Source of the DNA: Shinella lacus | Lineage (GTDB): Bacteria > Pseudomonadota > Alphaproteobacteria > Rhizobiales > Rhizobiaceae | Length of the DNA stretch: 64,000 nucleotides | Assembly: GCF_010994755.1 (NCBI RefSeq) | Contig: NZ_WHSB02000004.1 | Location: 248,001 to 312,000 of the forward strand | Reading direction: 5' to 3' | In this document: positions 24,524-32,208 of the stretch, one piece after another | Layout: each line of letters starts with the position of its first letter | Position numbering within the stretch: the first letter of the stretch is position 1 | The notes under the pieces: generated by a model | Seen by the model: only the letters and a program-made list of their open reading frames with translations | The model's database searches: none | Told to the model about the DNA's origin: nothing | Position numbers and translations under genes: made by a program

Positions 24524-24865
24524 ATGCACCGTGCCGATGAGACCGGCAAGCTTGAGCGCGCCAAGTCGCGCCGTCTGAAAGAGGTGGGCCGCATCCGCGA
24601 CCTGCTTGCCCGCAAAGAACTGACGCTCGCGCAGATCGACGAGGATTACCGGCTACCCCGTGGCACCGCAGGCAATGCGGTCCACGAGCCGCATGTTGCC
24701 GGCGAACGGGCGATTGCCGCCGCGCTCGGGCGGCGCCCCGAGCATCTCTGGTTCTCTCGCTATCACGCTGACGGCACGCGCAAGAGCCCGCAGCCGGCCG
24801 AGAACTATCGCTATGCGCGCCGTCAGACGCCAGCGGATGGCATGTCCTGCGGAGCAGCGGCATGA
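24524..24865 (+). CDS. Ner/Nlp-family winged-helix early regulator
   Basis: This 113-residue DNA-binding protein has the core ELTLAQIDEDYRLPRGTAGN, then GERAIAAALGRRPEHLW and FSRYHADG, which matches the Ner/Nlp pattern (recognition helix, then a conserved W-x-S-R-Y-like end). In Mu, Ner lowers early and repressor transcription during lytic growth. The ATG at 24524 has AAGGA about nine bases upstream. It is the first gene of the early operon. Confidence 0.82.
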   Translation: MHRADETGKLERAKSRRLKEVGRIRDLLARKELTLAQIDEDYRLPRGTAGNAVHEPHVAGERAIAAALGRRPEHLWFSRYHADGTRKSPQPAENYRYARRQTPADGMSCGAAA

Positions 24866-25050
24866 CTGGCCGCGTCACCGACATTGATGCGGCCCGCCAA
24901 CACGCAAGAGATCGCCGCGCGTACCTCAAGGCTGCGCAGGCGGCTCATCGTCATTTTTTGGCGCTGCGCCCACAAGAGTTAGCTGAGGAGATCGGCGTTG
25001 ATCTTTGGCAGGCTCGTCATGACGGGACATCGGAAGGTGATCCACAATGA
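24862..25050 (+). CDS. Small hypothetical early protein
   Basis: This 62-residue frame starts MTGRVTDIDAARQHARDRR and overlaps the Ner-like stop as ATGA. The N-terminal half has regular helical and coding-like composition. The last 125 bases lie opposite the 3' end of the minus-strand gene at 24926-25378, so one of the two ends may be wrong, or the genes truly overlap tail to tail. Confidence 0.45.
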   Translation: MTGRVTDIDAARQHARDRRAYLKAAQAAHRHFLALRPQELAEEIGVDLWQARHDGTSEGDPQ

Positions 25051-25378
25051 TCCGGCACGATCTCTCGTACAGCCGGCGGGCTTGGGATTTCGGCATCCCT
25101 TGCGTCTTGATGATTTGCTCGAAATGCTCCTTCTCCATCCGAAGGATTTTGCCCCGCAGTTCGGCCACCGAGAAGCCTGGCGCGACGACTTCCAGATATC
25201 GCAGCAGGTTCGTGATGATCGAATCCTGCGCCAGCAGCTGCTCGGCCACTGAAACCTCGCCGTCTTCCGTGGCCCCGTCTTCGTCGGCCCCGGTCCAGCC
25301 TTCCAGCTGCGCGATGCGCCGCTCCATCGCATTGATCCGCGCCACCAGCATTTCATCTGCTGTCATCCGGTCGGTCAT
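24926..25378 (-). CDS. Hypothetical protein on the opposite strand in the early region
   Basis: This 150-residue protein starts MTDRMTADEMLVARINAMER with GGAG nine bases upstream. Third-position GC is high over the first two thirds and the protein looks genuine: a helical, coiled-coil-like N-terminus, an acidic linker, then LLRYLEVVAPGFSVAELRGK and a basic helix QARRLYERSCRIIVDH. It points against the early operon and overlaps the end of a small plus-strand frame. No family was recognised. Confidence 0.7.
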   Translation of the reverse strand: MTDRMTADEMLVARINAMERRIAQLEGWTGADEDGATEDGEVSVAEQLLAQDSIITNLLRYLEVVAPGFSVAELRGKILRMEKEHFEQIIKTQGMPKSQARRLYERSCRIIVDHLPMSRHDEPAKDQRRSPQLTLVGAAPKNDDEPPAQP

Positions 25379-25436
25379 CTCTGGTCTCCATTTCCGTTCC
25401 TTGTCCTCACCCTCCCGCATTTTCGGAGCTTCGCCA

Positions 25437-25604
25437 ATGTCGAAACGACAGAGCGAAATCGACATGCCGCACCCGCTTTTCATCCCCGCCCGCCGGCCGC
25501 TCTGCACGGCGGCGCAGACCGTGTTGATTTTCAGTACCGCGTTCCTCGGCCTCGCCGCCTCGCTGATCAGCCTGCTCAACCAGGTCTCAGGAGGCCTCCA
25601 ATGA
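25437..25604 (+). CDS. Small membrane-spanning hypothetical protein
   Basis: This 55-residue protein starts MSKRQSEIDMPHP with GGAG nine bases upstream. Residues 24-44 (AAQTVLIFSTAFLGLAASLIS) form one membrane helix. Its stop overlaps the next ATG (ATGA). It starts 59 bases from the divergent minus-strand gene, so a promoter probably lies between them. Confidence 0.5.
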   Translation: MSKRQSEIDMPHPLFIPARRPLCTAAQTVLIFSTAFLGLAASLISLLNQVSGGLQ

Positions 25605-26197
25605 TCGCACTGGTAAATGCTGCAGTAATCCCCTTCTTCGACCGGATACCGCCGCGCGCCATTCCGGTGGTACGCCGCGCCATCGAGCGTATCCGGCACC
25701 AGGAGCTCGGCTCGCAGACCACCGATTTCAGCTACAATCTCTTCTGCACCGAGCTTCGCGCCGTCGATATCGCCGGCCCCTCCGTCGACGAGTGGGCGGT
25801 TTGGGTTCGCGACGTGCAAACGGAGCTGGCCGAAATTGCCAACGATCTGGCGGGCGGCTTGTCTTCGGCCGCTGCGAAGGCGCGTACGGCCTACCGGATC
25901 GTCGCGATGGCGGTCAGCCTGCAACAGGCAATGATCGACGGCGGCTACAGCCCCGACAGCGTCGAGTTGGAAAACCAGATCGTCGCCGAGGCCATCAAGG
26001 AATGGCTGACCGCCGAGGCCAAGGGCTGGGGCGAGGCCATGAACATTCCCTACTCGCCCGGCGAAATGGCCATGAGCCTGCTCTCCAGCCCCGACAGCGA
26101 CCAGAACGCCAAGCTGCTCGACGTGTTCGCCCTGCACATGCAGCGCGAACTTGCGCAGGCGATCGTCAAAACCACCCCGAAGGAAAACGCACAATGA
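25601..26197 (+). CDS. Phage hypothetical protein, paralogue of the next gene
   Basis: This 198-residue protein has no recognised family. Its N-terminus, VIPFFDRIPPRAIPVVRRAI, is closely mirrored in the next gene (VIPFFSDLDVRAIPAVQRLY). The following FSYNLFCTELRAVDIAGPSV also resembles that gene's YSNFISRLNSAGVAPPA. The rest is helical. ATGA overlaps on both sides tie it into the early operon. Confidence 0.75.
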   Translation: MIALVNAAVIPFFDRIPPRAIPVVRRAIERIRHQELGSQTTDFSYNLFCTELRAVDIAGPSVDEWAVWVRDVQTELAEIANDLAGGLSSAAAKARTAYRIVAMAVSLQQAMIDGGYSPDSVELENQIVAEAIKEWLTAEAKGWGEAMNIPYSPGEMAMSLLSSPDSDQNAKLLDVFALHMQRELAQAIVKTTPKENAQ

Positions 26198-27072
26198 ACG
26201 ACGTGATCCCCTTCTTTTCTGACCTTGATGTCAGGGCCATCCCGGCCGTGCAGCGCCTTTACGATGAGGCGCAGGAGCCCGGCTACAGCCTGCCGATCCT
26301 CTATTCCAATTTCATTTCCCGCCTGAACTCTGCGGGGGTTGCGCCGCCGGCACGGAAGCTGGTGGTGCAGTGGCTCGCCGCCGTTAAAATCGGCATGGCG
26401 GGCCGGCCGGAGATATCGGCCGGCATTGCCACGCCGGTCAGCCCGCTGGCGCCGACGCCTGGCTATTTCGAGAACCTGCCGGAAGGCGCGATGCCGGCGC
26501 TTGCAGCAGCTTGGGACGCGATCCAGACCGCCGGAGCCGACCCCGACGACGCGGACGAAAAGGCGTTTGAAGCCTTCTTCGACGCCATGCGTGCCATCGG
26601 GCACATGGAACCTTCATGGCGCGGCTTTGTGGCCTATGCCAAGGCCGTGCGCGCTGGCCAGGTCGACCGGCCGGCCCGCCAGATCGTCGAGCCTGACGCG
26701 ATTGCGCAGCCGGCGCCGGAAGAGCCCGTCAAACGGAAAGGGCGACCGCCGAGGGTGGCAGCCGAGCCGAAGGTGCCCTCGATCGTCGACGCCCAGCCGG
26801 CAGCGAGTGAGGCCCAAGTTCTGGTGCAGCCGGAGGCCCTGGCCGCAGACGCCTTCGTGCCCCTCACCCCTCAGAGCTTCCTCGCGGCGGCTTCGCCGGA
26901 GATGCGCACGCCCACGGATGTGATGGCATCGCAGCTCCATGCCATCCGCGACCGTATGGTTGAGGAAACCATCGTCCAGCTTCACGCCGAGGTGCGCCGG
27001 AAGGCCGAGGCGATCGTTGCCGGCCAGCTTCGCGCCCTTGCTGACGAGATGGAAAGCAGGGTCGCATGCTGA
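26194..27072 (+). CDS. Phage hypothetical protein with paralogous N-terminus
   Basis: This 292-residue protein repeats the N-terminal module of the preceding gene. It adds a segment of helical repeats, a Pro/Ala-rich basic linker (PVKRKGRPPRVAAEPKV, possibly AT-hook-like GRPPR) and a C-terminal helical domain with DRMVEETIVQLHAEVRRKAE. DNA binding through the basic linker is possible but unproved. It is coupled to both neighbours by overlaps. Confidence 0.75.
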   Translation: MNDVIPFFSDLDVRAIPAVQRLYDEAQEPGYSLPILYSNFISRLNSAGVAPPARKLVVQWLAAVKIGMAGRPEISAGIATPVSPLAPTPGYFENLPEGAMPALAAAWDAIQTAGADPDDADEKAFEAFFDAMRAIGHMEPSWRGFVAYAKAVRAGQVDRPARQIVEPDAIAQPAPEEPVKRKGRPPRVAAEPKVPSIVDAQPAASEAQVLVQPEALAADAFVPLTPQSFLAAASPEMRTPTDVMASQLHAIRDRMVEETIVQLHAEVRRKAEAIVAGQLRALADEMESRVAC

Positions 27073-27437
27073 ACCGATACGACCAGAAGCAGGTCTATGA
27101 AGCGACGGTTCATGCCTGCCTTTGCGCGGTGCGGGAGGGTTTCCCGCACCTTGCGATCCGCGACATCGTCGACCCGCCGCACGAATGGTTCGACGCAGCG
27201 CTTGCCCGGCAGATCGCCATGCACCTGGTCATCCGCGAATTCGCCTGGCCGAAGCGCCGCGTGGTCGAGATGGAGGACCGCTCCCGCGAGGCGATCAACC
27301 GTGCAATCCGCACCGTTGATGCCCGCATCGCGCATGACCGCTTTGCCCAGCACTACCAGACCATGGCCGAACGCGCGCGGGTGCTCCTGTTCCTGCGCAT
27401 GACCGACGACGAGCAGCCCTATGACGAGGTCGCCTGA
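27066..27437 (+). CDS. Possible DnaA domain IV-like DNA-binding protein
   Basis: This 123-residue protein's middle, ARQIAMHLVIREFAWPKRRV followed by MEDRSREAINRAIRTVDARI, has the spacing of the C-terminal DNA-binding domain of DnaA (R-Q-I-A-M-Y-L, a short loop, then R-D/S and a recognition helix). The central GGRDH is not conserved (EDRSREA), so the call is tentative. It is coupled to the ParB-like gene by a one-base overlap (TGATG). Confidence 0.5.
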   Translation: MLNRYDQKQVYEATVHACLCAVREGFPHLAIRDIVDPPHEWFDAALARQIAMHLVIREFAWPKRRVVEMEDRSREAINRAIRTVDARIAHDRFAQHYQTMAERARVLLFLRMTDDEQPYDEVA

Positions 27438-28300
27438 TGGCATCCTTTAAGACCATCCCCGTTTCCTCCATCTTCGTCGGCGAGCGCGCTCGCCCCGTCG
27501 ACGAAGAGGTTGCAACCGCAATCGCCGCCTCCATGGCCGATCGCGGGCTCATTAATCCGCTGACCGTGCGCTCGACGCCGGCCGCCAATGGCGGAACGAC
27601 ACCGTGGACGTTGATCGCTGGTGGGCACCGCCTGTTCGGCGCCAAGCTGAACAAGTGGGAAGAGATCGACGTCATCGTTGTATCGGCCGATGCCGAAGAG
27701 GCGCAGCTAATCGAGATCTCGGAGAACCTGTATCGCAACGATCTGACCGCTCTCGATCGCGGCATATTCGTCGCGAAGTTCCGGGAACTCTATGAGGAGA
27801 AGTTCGGCAAAATCGGTCGTGGAGGCGATAGAAAATCAAACCGCAACGATTGCGGTTTGATTTTCACGCCCGGGCGCGAGATCTCGGACCGCATCAAAGA
27901 CCGCTTCGGTTTCGGCCAGCGGACATATGAATACGCCTCGCGGATCGGGCTGAAACTGCATCCCGCCCTTCGCAACGCTGTACGCGGTACCGATGCGGAA
28001 AACGACCAGAAGCTTCTCTTGAAGCTCGCCGGCCTTCCCGAGGCCAAACAGGCCGGGATCGCAGCCGGCCTCAAGATTGAGCCGGATGTCCGCAAAGTGC
28101 TCGGTGCCGACAAGCCGGCCGCGCCGCCGATCGACCTGCAGGCCGCGCTGCTGAAGAAGCTGACCGCCGCCTGGGACGAGGCCGACGAGCAGACCCGTTA
28201 CGAGTTCCTCGTGCATGCCGGTATCGATCCGCTCGATATCTCGGGTACGGCGCTCGGCGACATGATGGACGAAGCCCGGCGCGAGGCGGTGGCGGCATGA
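27437..28300 (+). CDS. ParB-like nuclease-domain protein
   Basis: This 287-residue protein has a ParB/Srx-type N-terminal domain: VSSIFVGERARPVDEEV, RGLINPLTVR, the GGHRLFGAK motif and AEEAQLIEISENLYRNDL. These correspond to the nucleotide-binding and clamp region of ParB. A HTH-like helical region follows (RIKDRFGFGQRTYEYASRIG) and a C-terminal helical tail. No parA is present, so a role in transcription or early DNA handling is more likely than partition. A perfect 16-base inverted repeat lies inside the coding sequence. Confidence 0.82.
   Translation: MASFKTIPVSSIFVGERARPVDEEVATAIAASMADRGLINPLTVRSTPAANGGTTPWTLIAGGHRLFGAKLNKWEEIDVIVVSADAEEAQLIEISENLYRNDLTALDRGIFVAKFRELYEEKFGKIGRGGDRKSNRNDCGLIFTPGREISDRIKDRFGFGQRTYEYASRIGLKLHPALRNAVRGTDAENDQKLLLKLAGLPEAKQAGIAAGLKIEPDVRKVLGADKPAAPPIDLQAALLKKLTAAWDEADEQTRYEFLVHAGIDPLDISGTALGDMMDEARREAVAA
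27831..27865. repeat. Perfect 16-bp inverted repeat inside the ParB-like gene
   Basis: GAAAATCAAACCGCAA (27831-27846) and TTGCGGTTTGATTTTC (27850-27865) are perfect inverted copies around CGA. The hairpin is AT-richer than its surroundings and encodes residues just after GRGGDRK. It could be a transcription attenuator, a protein-binding site or an inserted palindromic element that kept the frame. Confidence 0.9.
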
Positions 28301-28758
28301 CGAAGCGCGACCCCTCCCAGCTCGACTTCTGGAAAGAGCAGCTTTTTCCCGTCCGCGCCGCCGCCGACCGGATCGATATCGACCGGTTCCGCGCCCGCCT
28401 GAAGCGCGACATGGCCCGCGCCATTCGCGAATGCCCCTTCGATCGCCCGACGATCGCCGCGCGCATGGCAGATTATCTCGCGGTCGCTGGCGTCTCCAAG
28501 GCCACGCTCGACGCCTATACGGCCGAGAGTGCAGCGGCCCACGATATCAGCCTGGTGCGGTTCAAGGCCTTCGTCCGCGCCACCGGCGCCACCTGGCTAT
28601 GGGACACCATCGTTTCCGATGACGGCTTGCTGCTGCTCGAAGGCGACGAAGCGCGCCTTGCCGAAATCGCCCGTATCCAGCAGGAGCGCCGCGCGCTCAC
28701 GGCCGAGCTGAAGGTGCTCCAGGCCACCCCCGTCACCATTCGGCGGGGGCGCAAATGA
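28297..28758 (+). CDS. Phage hypothetical protein upstream of the transposase
   Basis: This 153-residue protein begins MTKRDPSQLDFWKEQLFP. It contains a helix-turn-helix-like stretch (DRPTIAARMADYLAVAGVSK, then TLDAY) and a C-terminal Arg-rich helix. Genes of this kind often stand directly before the A transposase in Mu-like phages of alphaproteobacteria; function unknown. Starts and stops overlap both neighbours by four bases. Confidence 0.75.
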   Translation: MTKRDPSQLDFWKEQLFPVRAAADRIDIDRFRARLKRDMARAIRECPFDRPTIAARMADYLAVAGVSKATLDAYTAESAAAHDISLVRFKAFVRATGATWLWDTIVSDDGLLLLEGDEARLAEIARIQQERRALTAELKVLQATPVTIRRGRK

Positions 28759-30794
28759 GCGGCGAGTGGTTCACGATCCCCATGCTGGCCGAGCTGCGCC
28801 TGCCGGGCCTGCCGACCACAGAACGCGGCATCCACGACATGGCGAACCGTTGCGGATGGAAGAGCGACGTCGAGCGGGTGCGCAAGCTCGATCGTCGCGG
28901 CGGCGGCTACGAATACCATGTCACGCTGCTGCCGCGCTCTGCACAATTGAAGCTCGCCGTCATCGCGGGCGAGGAAGCCGCCCGCGCTGAAAGCCGCGAG
29001 AAGCGGAAACGTCTCCATTGGGTCGCCTTCGAGGCGATGACCGACGATCACCGCGCGATCTGCCACGCGCGTCTCAACGTCATCATGGATGCGGAGAAGG
29101 CCCTTGCGGCGCGCCTCATCTCCTGTGACAGCGCCAGCGTCGAAGCCGCCCTCACCCGCGTGCTTGACCGTCACGGCGTTTCGTCTTCGACCTATTACGA
29201 GTGGCGCGCCCGGCTGAAGGGCATTGACCAGGAAGACTGGCTCCCCGCGCTTGCCCCCAAGTACACGGAAGACGGCCTCGTTCACGAAAACCGCGCCGAT
29301 TGCCACCCGGATGCCTGGGCGGCTCTGAAGTCGGATTATCTTCGACCGGAGGGCTCCGGCTTCTCGGCGTGCTATCGCCGGATGGAAGCAGCGGCAAAGA
29401 AAAAGAATTGGTCGCCAATCCCGTCCGAGCGCGCCTTGCGCCGCCGCCTCGATGCCGAGGTGGAGAAGGCCGTGCAGGTCTATGCCCGCCTCGGCAAGAA
29501 GAAGGCCGAGCAGCTCTATCCGCCGCAGGTGCGCACGAAGGATCACCTGCACGCGCTGGAGATCGTCAACACGGATGGCCACCAGCTCGACCTTTTCGTA
29601 TGGGCGCCCTGGAATGCCAAGAACCCTGTTCGCGTCATCCTGCTCGGCATCCAGGACATTTTCTCTGGCAAGATCCTGTCATGGCGCCTTGCCTCCGCCG
29701 AGACATGGGACGTGGTGCGCGCCTGCATCGGCGACATGATCGAGGACTTCGGCATTCCCGAACACTTCTACATGGATAATGGCCGCGCCTTCGCCAGCGA
29801 GGCGATCTCAGGACGCGCCACGCACCGCAACCGCTTCAGAAAGAAGCCGAAGAAGGTGAATCGGTTTGGCATCGACGAGGACGAAGTTGCTGGCATCCTT
29901 GTGAATTTCGGGTCCGAGCCGCATTTCACGAGGCCCTATGCGGGCCAATCGAAGCCGATCGAGCGCGCCTGGAAGGATCTCGCCGAGGAGATCTCGAAGC
30001 ATCCCGCCATGTCCGGCTGCTACACCGGCCGCAACACCAACGAAAAGCCCGAGAACTATCGCAAGCGCGCCGTCCAGCTCGACGTGTTGCAGCAGCATGT
30101 TGCCGAGCGCATCGCCGAACACAACGCCCGCACCGGCCGGAAGTCAGAGACCGCCAAGGGCAGGAGCTTCGACGAGACGTTCGAGGCGAGCTTCCGCCAC
30201 CCCTCGACGATCATTCGCCAGGCGACCCAGGCGCAACGGGATTTCTGGCTGCTGGCCGAAAAGGTGCTGCACGCCCGCAAGGGCCGAGGCGATATCCACT
30301 ACGAGAAGAACGTCTATTGGTCGGATGCGCTCATCGAATGGGCCGGGCGGAAGGTCAAAATCCGCTTCGATCCCGACGCGCTGCACGAGCCGATCAAGGT
30401 TTACGCCCCCGACGGCCACCTCATCTGCTCGGCACCCTGCACCGAAAAGGGCAAGTTCCGCGACGTTGAAGCCGCGAACATCCACAACCGGAACCGCAAG
30501 GCCTGGCTGAAGAGCAAGAAGACCCTCCTCGACATGGAGCGCAAGTTCTCCGCCGACGAGCTGGCCGACCTCTACAGCGTCGAAGACACGCCCGCGCCGA
30601 AGCGGAAAATCCGCCCGGCCGTCACGCGCCTGGTCACCGGCAACCTCGCCATCGAGGCCGACGACGACGTGATGTCCGACGAGGAGTTCGAGGCCGGCAT
30701 TACCGCGACCCTTTCCAAGATTTCGGGCGACAGCTCGATCATCCCATTCCCTCCGGCATCAGTCGCCGGGCGGAAGCATAGAGCCGAAAAGTAG
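28755..30794 (+). CDS. DDE transposase, MuA type
   Basis: This 679-residue recombinase cuts and joins phage ends during replicative transposition. The N-terminus carries a Mu-type winged helix (EWFTIPMLAELRLPGLP, then GGGYEYHVTLLP). Helical end-binding domains follow. The catalytic core shows Asp274 (NTDGHQLD), Asp341 (YMDNGRAF) and Glu403 (KPIERAW), equivalent to MuA Asp269, Asp336 and Glu392. The C-terminal region is basic and should contact the ATPase helper. Length is close to MuA (663). It is intact. Confidence 0.95.
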   Translation: MSGEWFTIPMLAELRLPGLPTTERGIHDMANRCGWKSDVERVRKLDRRGGGYEYHVTLLPRSAQLKLAVIAGEEAARAESREKRKRLHWVAFEAMTDDHRAICHARLNVIMDAEKALAARLISCDSASVEAALTRVLDRHGVSSSTYYEWRARLKGIDQEDWLPALAPKYTEDGLVHENRADCHPDAWAALKSDYLRPEGSGFSACYRRMEAAAKKKNWSPIPSERALRRRLDAEVEKAVQVYARLGKKKAEQLYPPQVRTKDHLHALEIVNTDGHQLDLFVWAPWNAKNPVRVILLGIQDIFSGKILSWRLASAETWDVVRACIGDMIEDFGIPEHFYMDNGRAFASEAISGRATHRNRFRKKPKKVNRFGIDEDEVAGILVNFGSEPHFTRPYAGQSKPIERAWKDLAEEISKHPAMSGCYTGRNTNEKPENYRKRAVQLDVLQQHVAERIAEHNARTGRKSETAKGRSFDETFEASFRHPSTIIRQATQAQRDFWLLAEKVLHARKGRGDIHYEKNVYWSDALIEWAGRKVKIRFDPDALHEPIKVYAPDGHLICSAPCTEKGKFRDVEAANIHNRNRKAWLKSKKTLLDMERKFSADELADLYSVEDTPAPKRKIRPAVTRLVTGNLAIEADDDVMSDEEFEAGITATLSKISGDSSIIPFPPASVAGRKHRAEK

Positions 30795-30817
30795 TGAGTA
30801 CGGTTCCTGACAAAAAA

Positions 30818-30840
30818 GCGGCCGGGGACAACCCGGCCGC
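30818..30840 (+). promoter_or_regulatory. Hairpin between transposase and ATPase genes
   Basis: GCGGCCGGG (30818-30826) pairs with CCCGGCCGC (30832-30840) around GACAA. It lies in the probable leader of the ATPase gene, 40 bases before the ATG at 30881. It may tune ATPase translation, or, if the GTG at 30794 is the true start, encode part of its N-terminus. Confidence 0.5.
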
Positions 30841-30880
30841 GACAATAGCCCCTATGGGCACTCCACAAGGAACCATTGTA

Positions 30881-31903
30881 ATGAACATGAACGTAAGCAC
30901 AAGCATGAGCGCCCGTTGGCCCGAACTGGAGCCTTCGGCGAAGTTTCTGGCGAAGCACCCCGCCGACGAGGTAGGCGCCTGGCGCGACCTCCGAAGCCGC
31001 GTCGTCGATATCGCCTCGAAAAATAGCTGGACGAAGTCCGAAACCAGCAAGCGCATCGGCATGGCCGATAGCTCGTTTTCGCTGTGGATGTCCGGCACGC
31101 TCGACGGCATCCTTGAAAACGCGAACGTCACGATCGCCCGCTGGTTGGACGCGGTCGAAGACGCCGCCAGCCTGACCTCTACCCTTCCGAGATCGCCGGA
31201 TTTCTTTCCGTCGAATGCCTCGGCCGAAATCCACAAGACCCTGCTGCTTGCGCAGACCATTGCCGGTTTCGTGACCGTCACTCTCGATGCAGGGCGCGGC
31301 AAGACGGTCGCCTGCGAAGCCTACCGCCGCGCGAAGCCGCACGTTCACATGGTCACGTTGCACGAGAAGGCCACGACCGTGACCGGCGCGATGAACATGC
31401 TGGCACGCCAGTTCGGCGTGCGTGTCTTCAACCAGGGCGAAGTCGTTGAGGTGCTTGGCGAGCGGTTAAAGCGCAGCGGCAATTCGCTCCTGATCATCGA
31501 CGAGGCCCAGCATGCCGATGGCCGGGCGGTCAACCAGTTCCGGCATTTCTCGGACAAGTACGACTGCGGCGTGGCGCTCGTCGGCAATTCCGGCATCCGT
31601 CGCCGCATCAGCCAGGACGGTCCGAACGCGGCAAGCCGTGACCAGATCGTCAGTCGGATCGACAAGAACCTCAAGCGCGACCCCGGCCGGGAGGATGACG
31701 TGCGCGCCTTTATCGAGCAATGGGGCATCCTGGATGCTTCCTGCACCCGGTTCCTGTTCGGGATCGGCATGAAGGGCGGCGCGCTTCGGCAGATCGACCG
31801 CACCATCAAGATTGCGTGCTTCGCAGCCGGCCGGCCGGCGCCGGAGCTTGAGAAGAAGCATTTGGAAGCCGCCTGGCGCAACCGCGACGTCGAGGATCTC
31901 TGA
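30881..31903 (+). CDS. AAA+ transposition helper ATPase, MuB type
   Basis: This 340-residue ATPase selects target DNA and activates the transposase. Walker A is seen in TLDAGRGKTVACE and Walker B in LLIIDEAQHADG. The N-terminus holds a helix-turn-helix-like domain (NSWTKSETSKRIGMADSSFS), as in MuB. I chose the ATG at 30881 with AAGGA nine bases upstream. A GTG at 30794, overlapping the transposase stop, would add 29 residues of low-complexity type. The stop overlaps the next ATG. Confidence 0.93.
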   Translation: MNMNVSTSMSARWPELEPSAKFLAKHPADEVGAWRDLRSRVVDIASKNSWTKSETSKRIGMADSSFSLWMSGTLDGILENANVTIARWLDAVEDAASLTSTLPRSPDFFPSNASAEIHKTLLLAQTIAGFVTVTLDAGRGKTVACEAYRRAKPHVHMVTLHEKATTVTGAMNMLARQFGVRVFNQGEVVEVLGERLKRSGNSLLIIDEAQHADGRAVNQFRHFSDKYDCGVALVGNSGIRRRISQDGPNAASRDQIVSRIDKNLKRDPGREDDVRAFIEQWGILDASCTRFLFGIGMKGGALRQIDRTIKIACFAAGRPAPELEKKHLEAAWRNRDVEDL

Positions 31904-32208
31904 TGCGCCGGGCCCAGACATTGAACTTGAGCGATGGGCTTCAGATGCTTTCTGACACCTTCGCTCCTCACCGCAAGATTGCCGATGACGAAACAATCGT
32001 CATCGGCGGCGCGGATGTGCGCAACCTGCTGAAGGTCATTCGCACGCTTCGCCATCTGGCCATCCTCCAGGAGCGCGAGATAGGTGCGTTGCGCCATTTG
32101 GAAGCGGCCCGTGAACTTCGCCAGGTCGTGACGAGCGAGTTGAAGGCTGCAGCGGAAACCTTGCCCGGCGACAATGTCATTCGACCGGATTTCGGGGGCA
32201 AGCCATGA
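31903..32208 (+). CDS. Phage hypothetical protein
   Basis: This 101-residue, mostly helical protein (MRRAQTLNLSDGLQMLSDTF; LLKVIRTLRHLAILQEREIG) may form a coiled coil. It overlaps the ATPase stop by one base (TGATG) and the DnaA-like gene by four. No known family was recognised. Confidence 0.65.
   Translation: MRRAQTLNLSDGLQMLSDTFAPHRKIADDETIVIGGADVRNLLKVIRTLRHLAILQEREIGALRHLEAARELRQVVTSELKAAAETLPGDNVIRPDFGGKP

Noticed and set aside
27437-28300. ParB-like gene as part of a plasmid-type partition system
   Set aside because: No parA gene or centromere-like repeats nearby, and the setting is the early region of a transposable phage.
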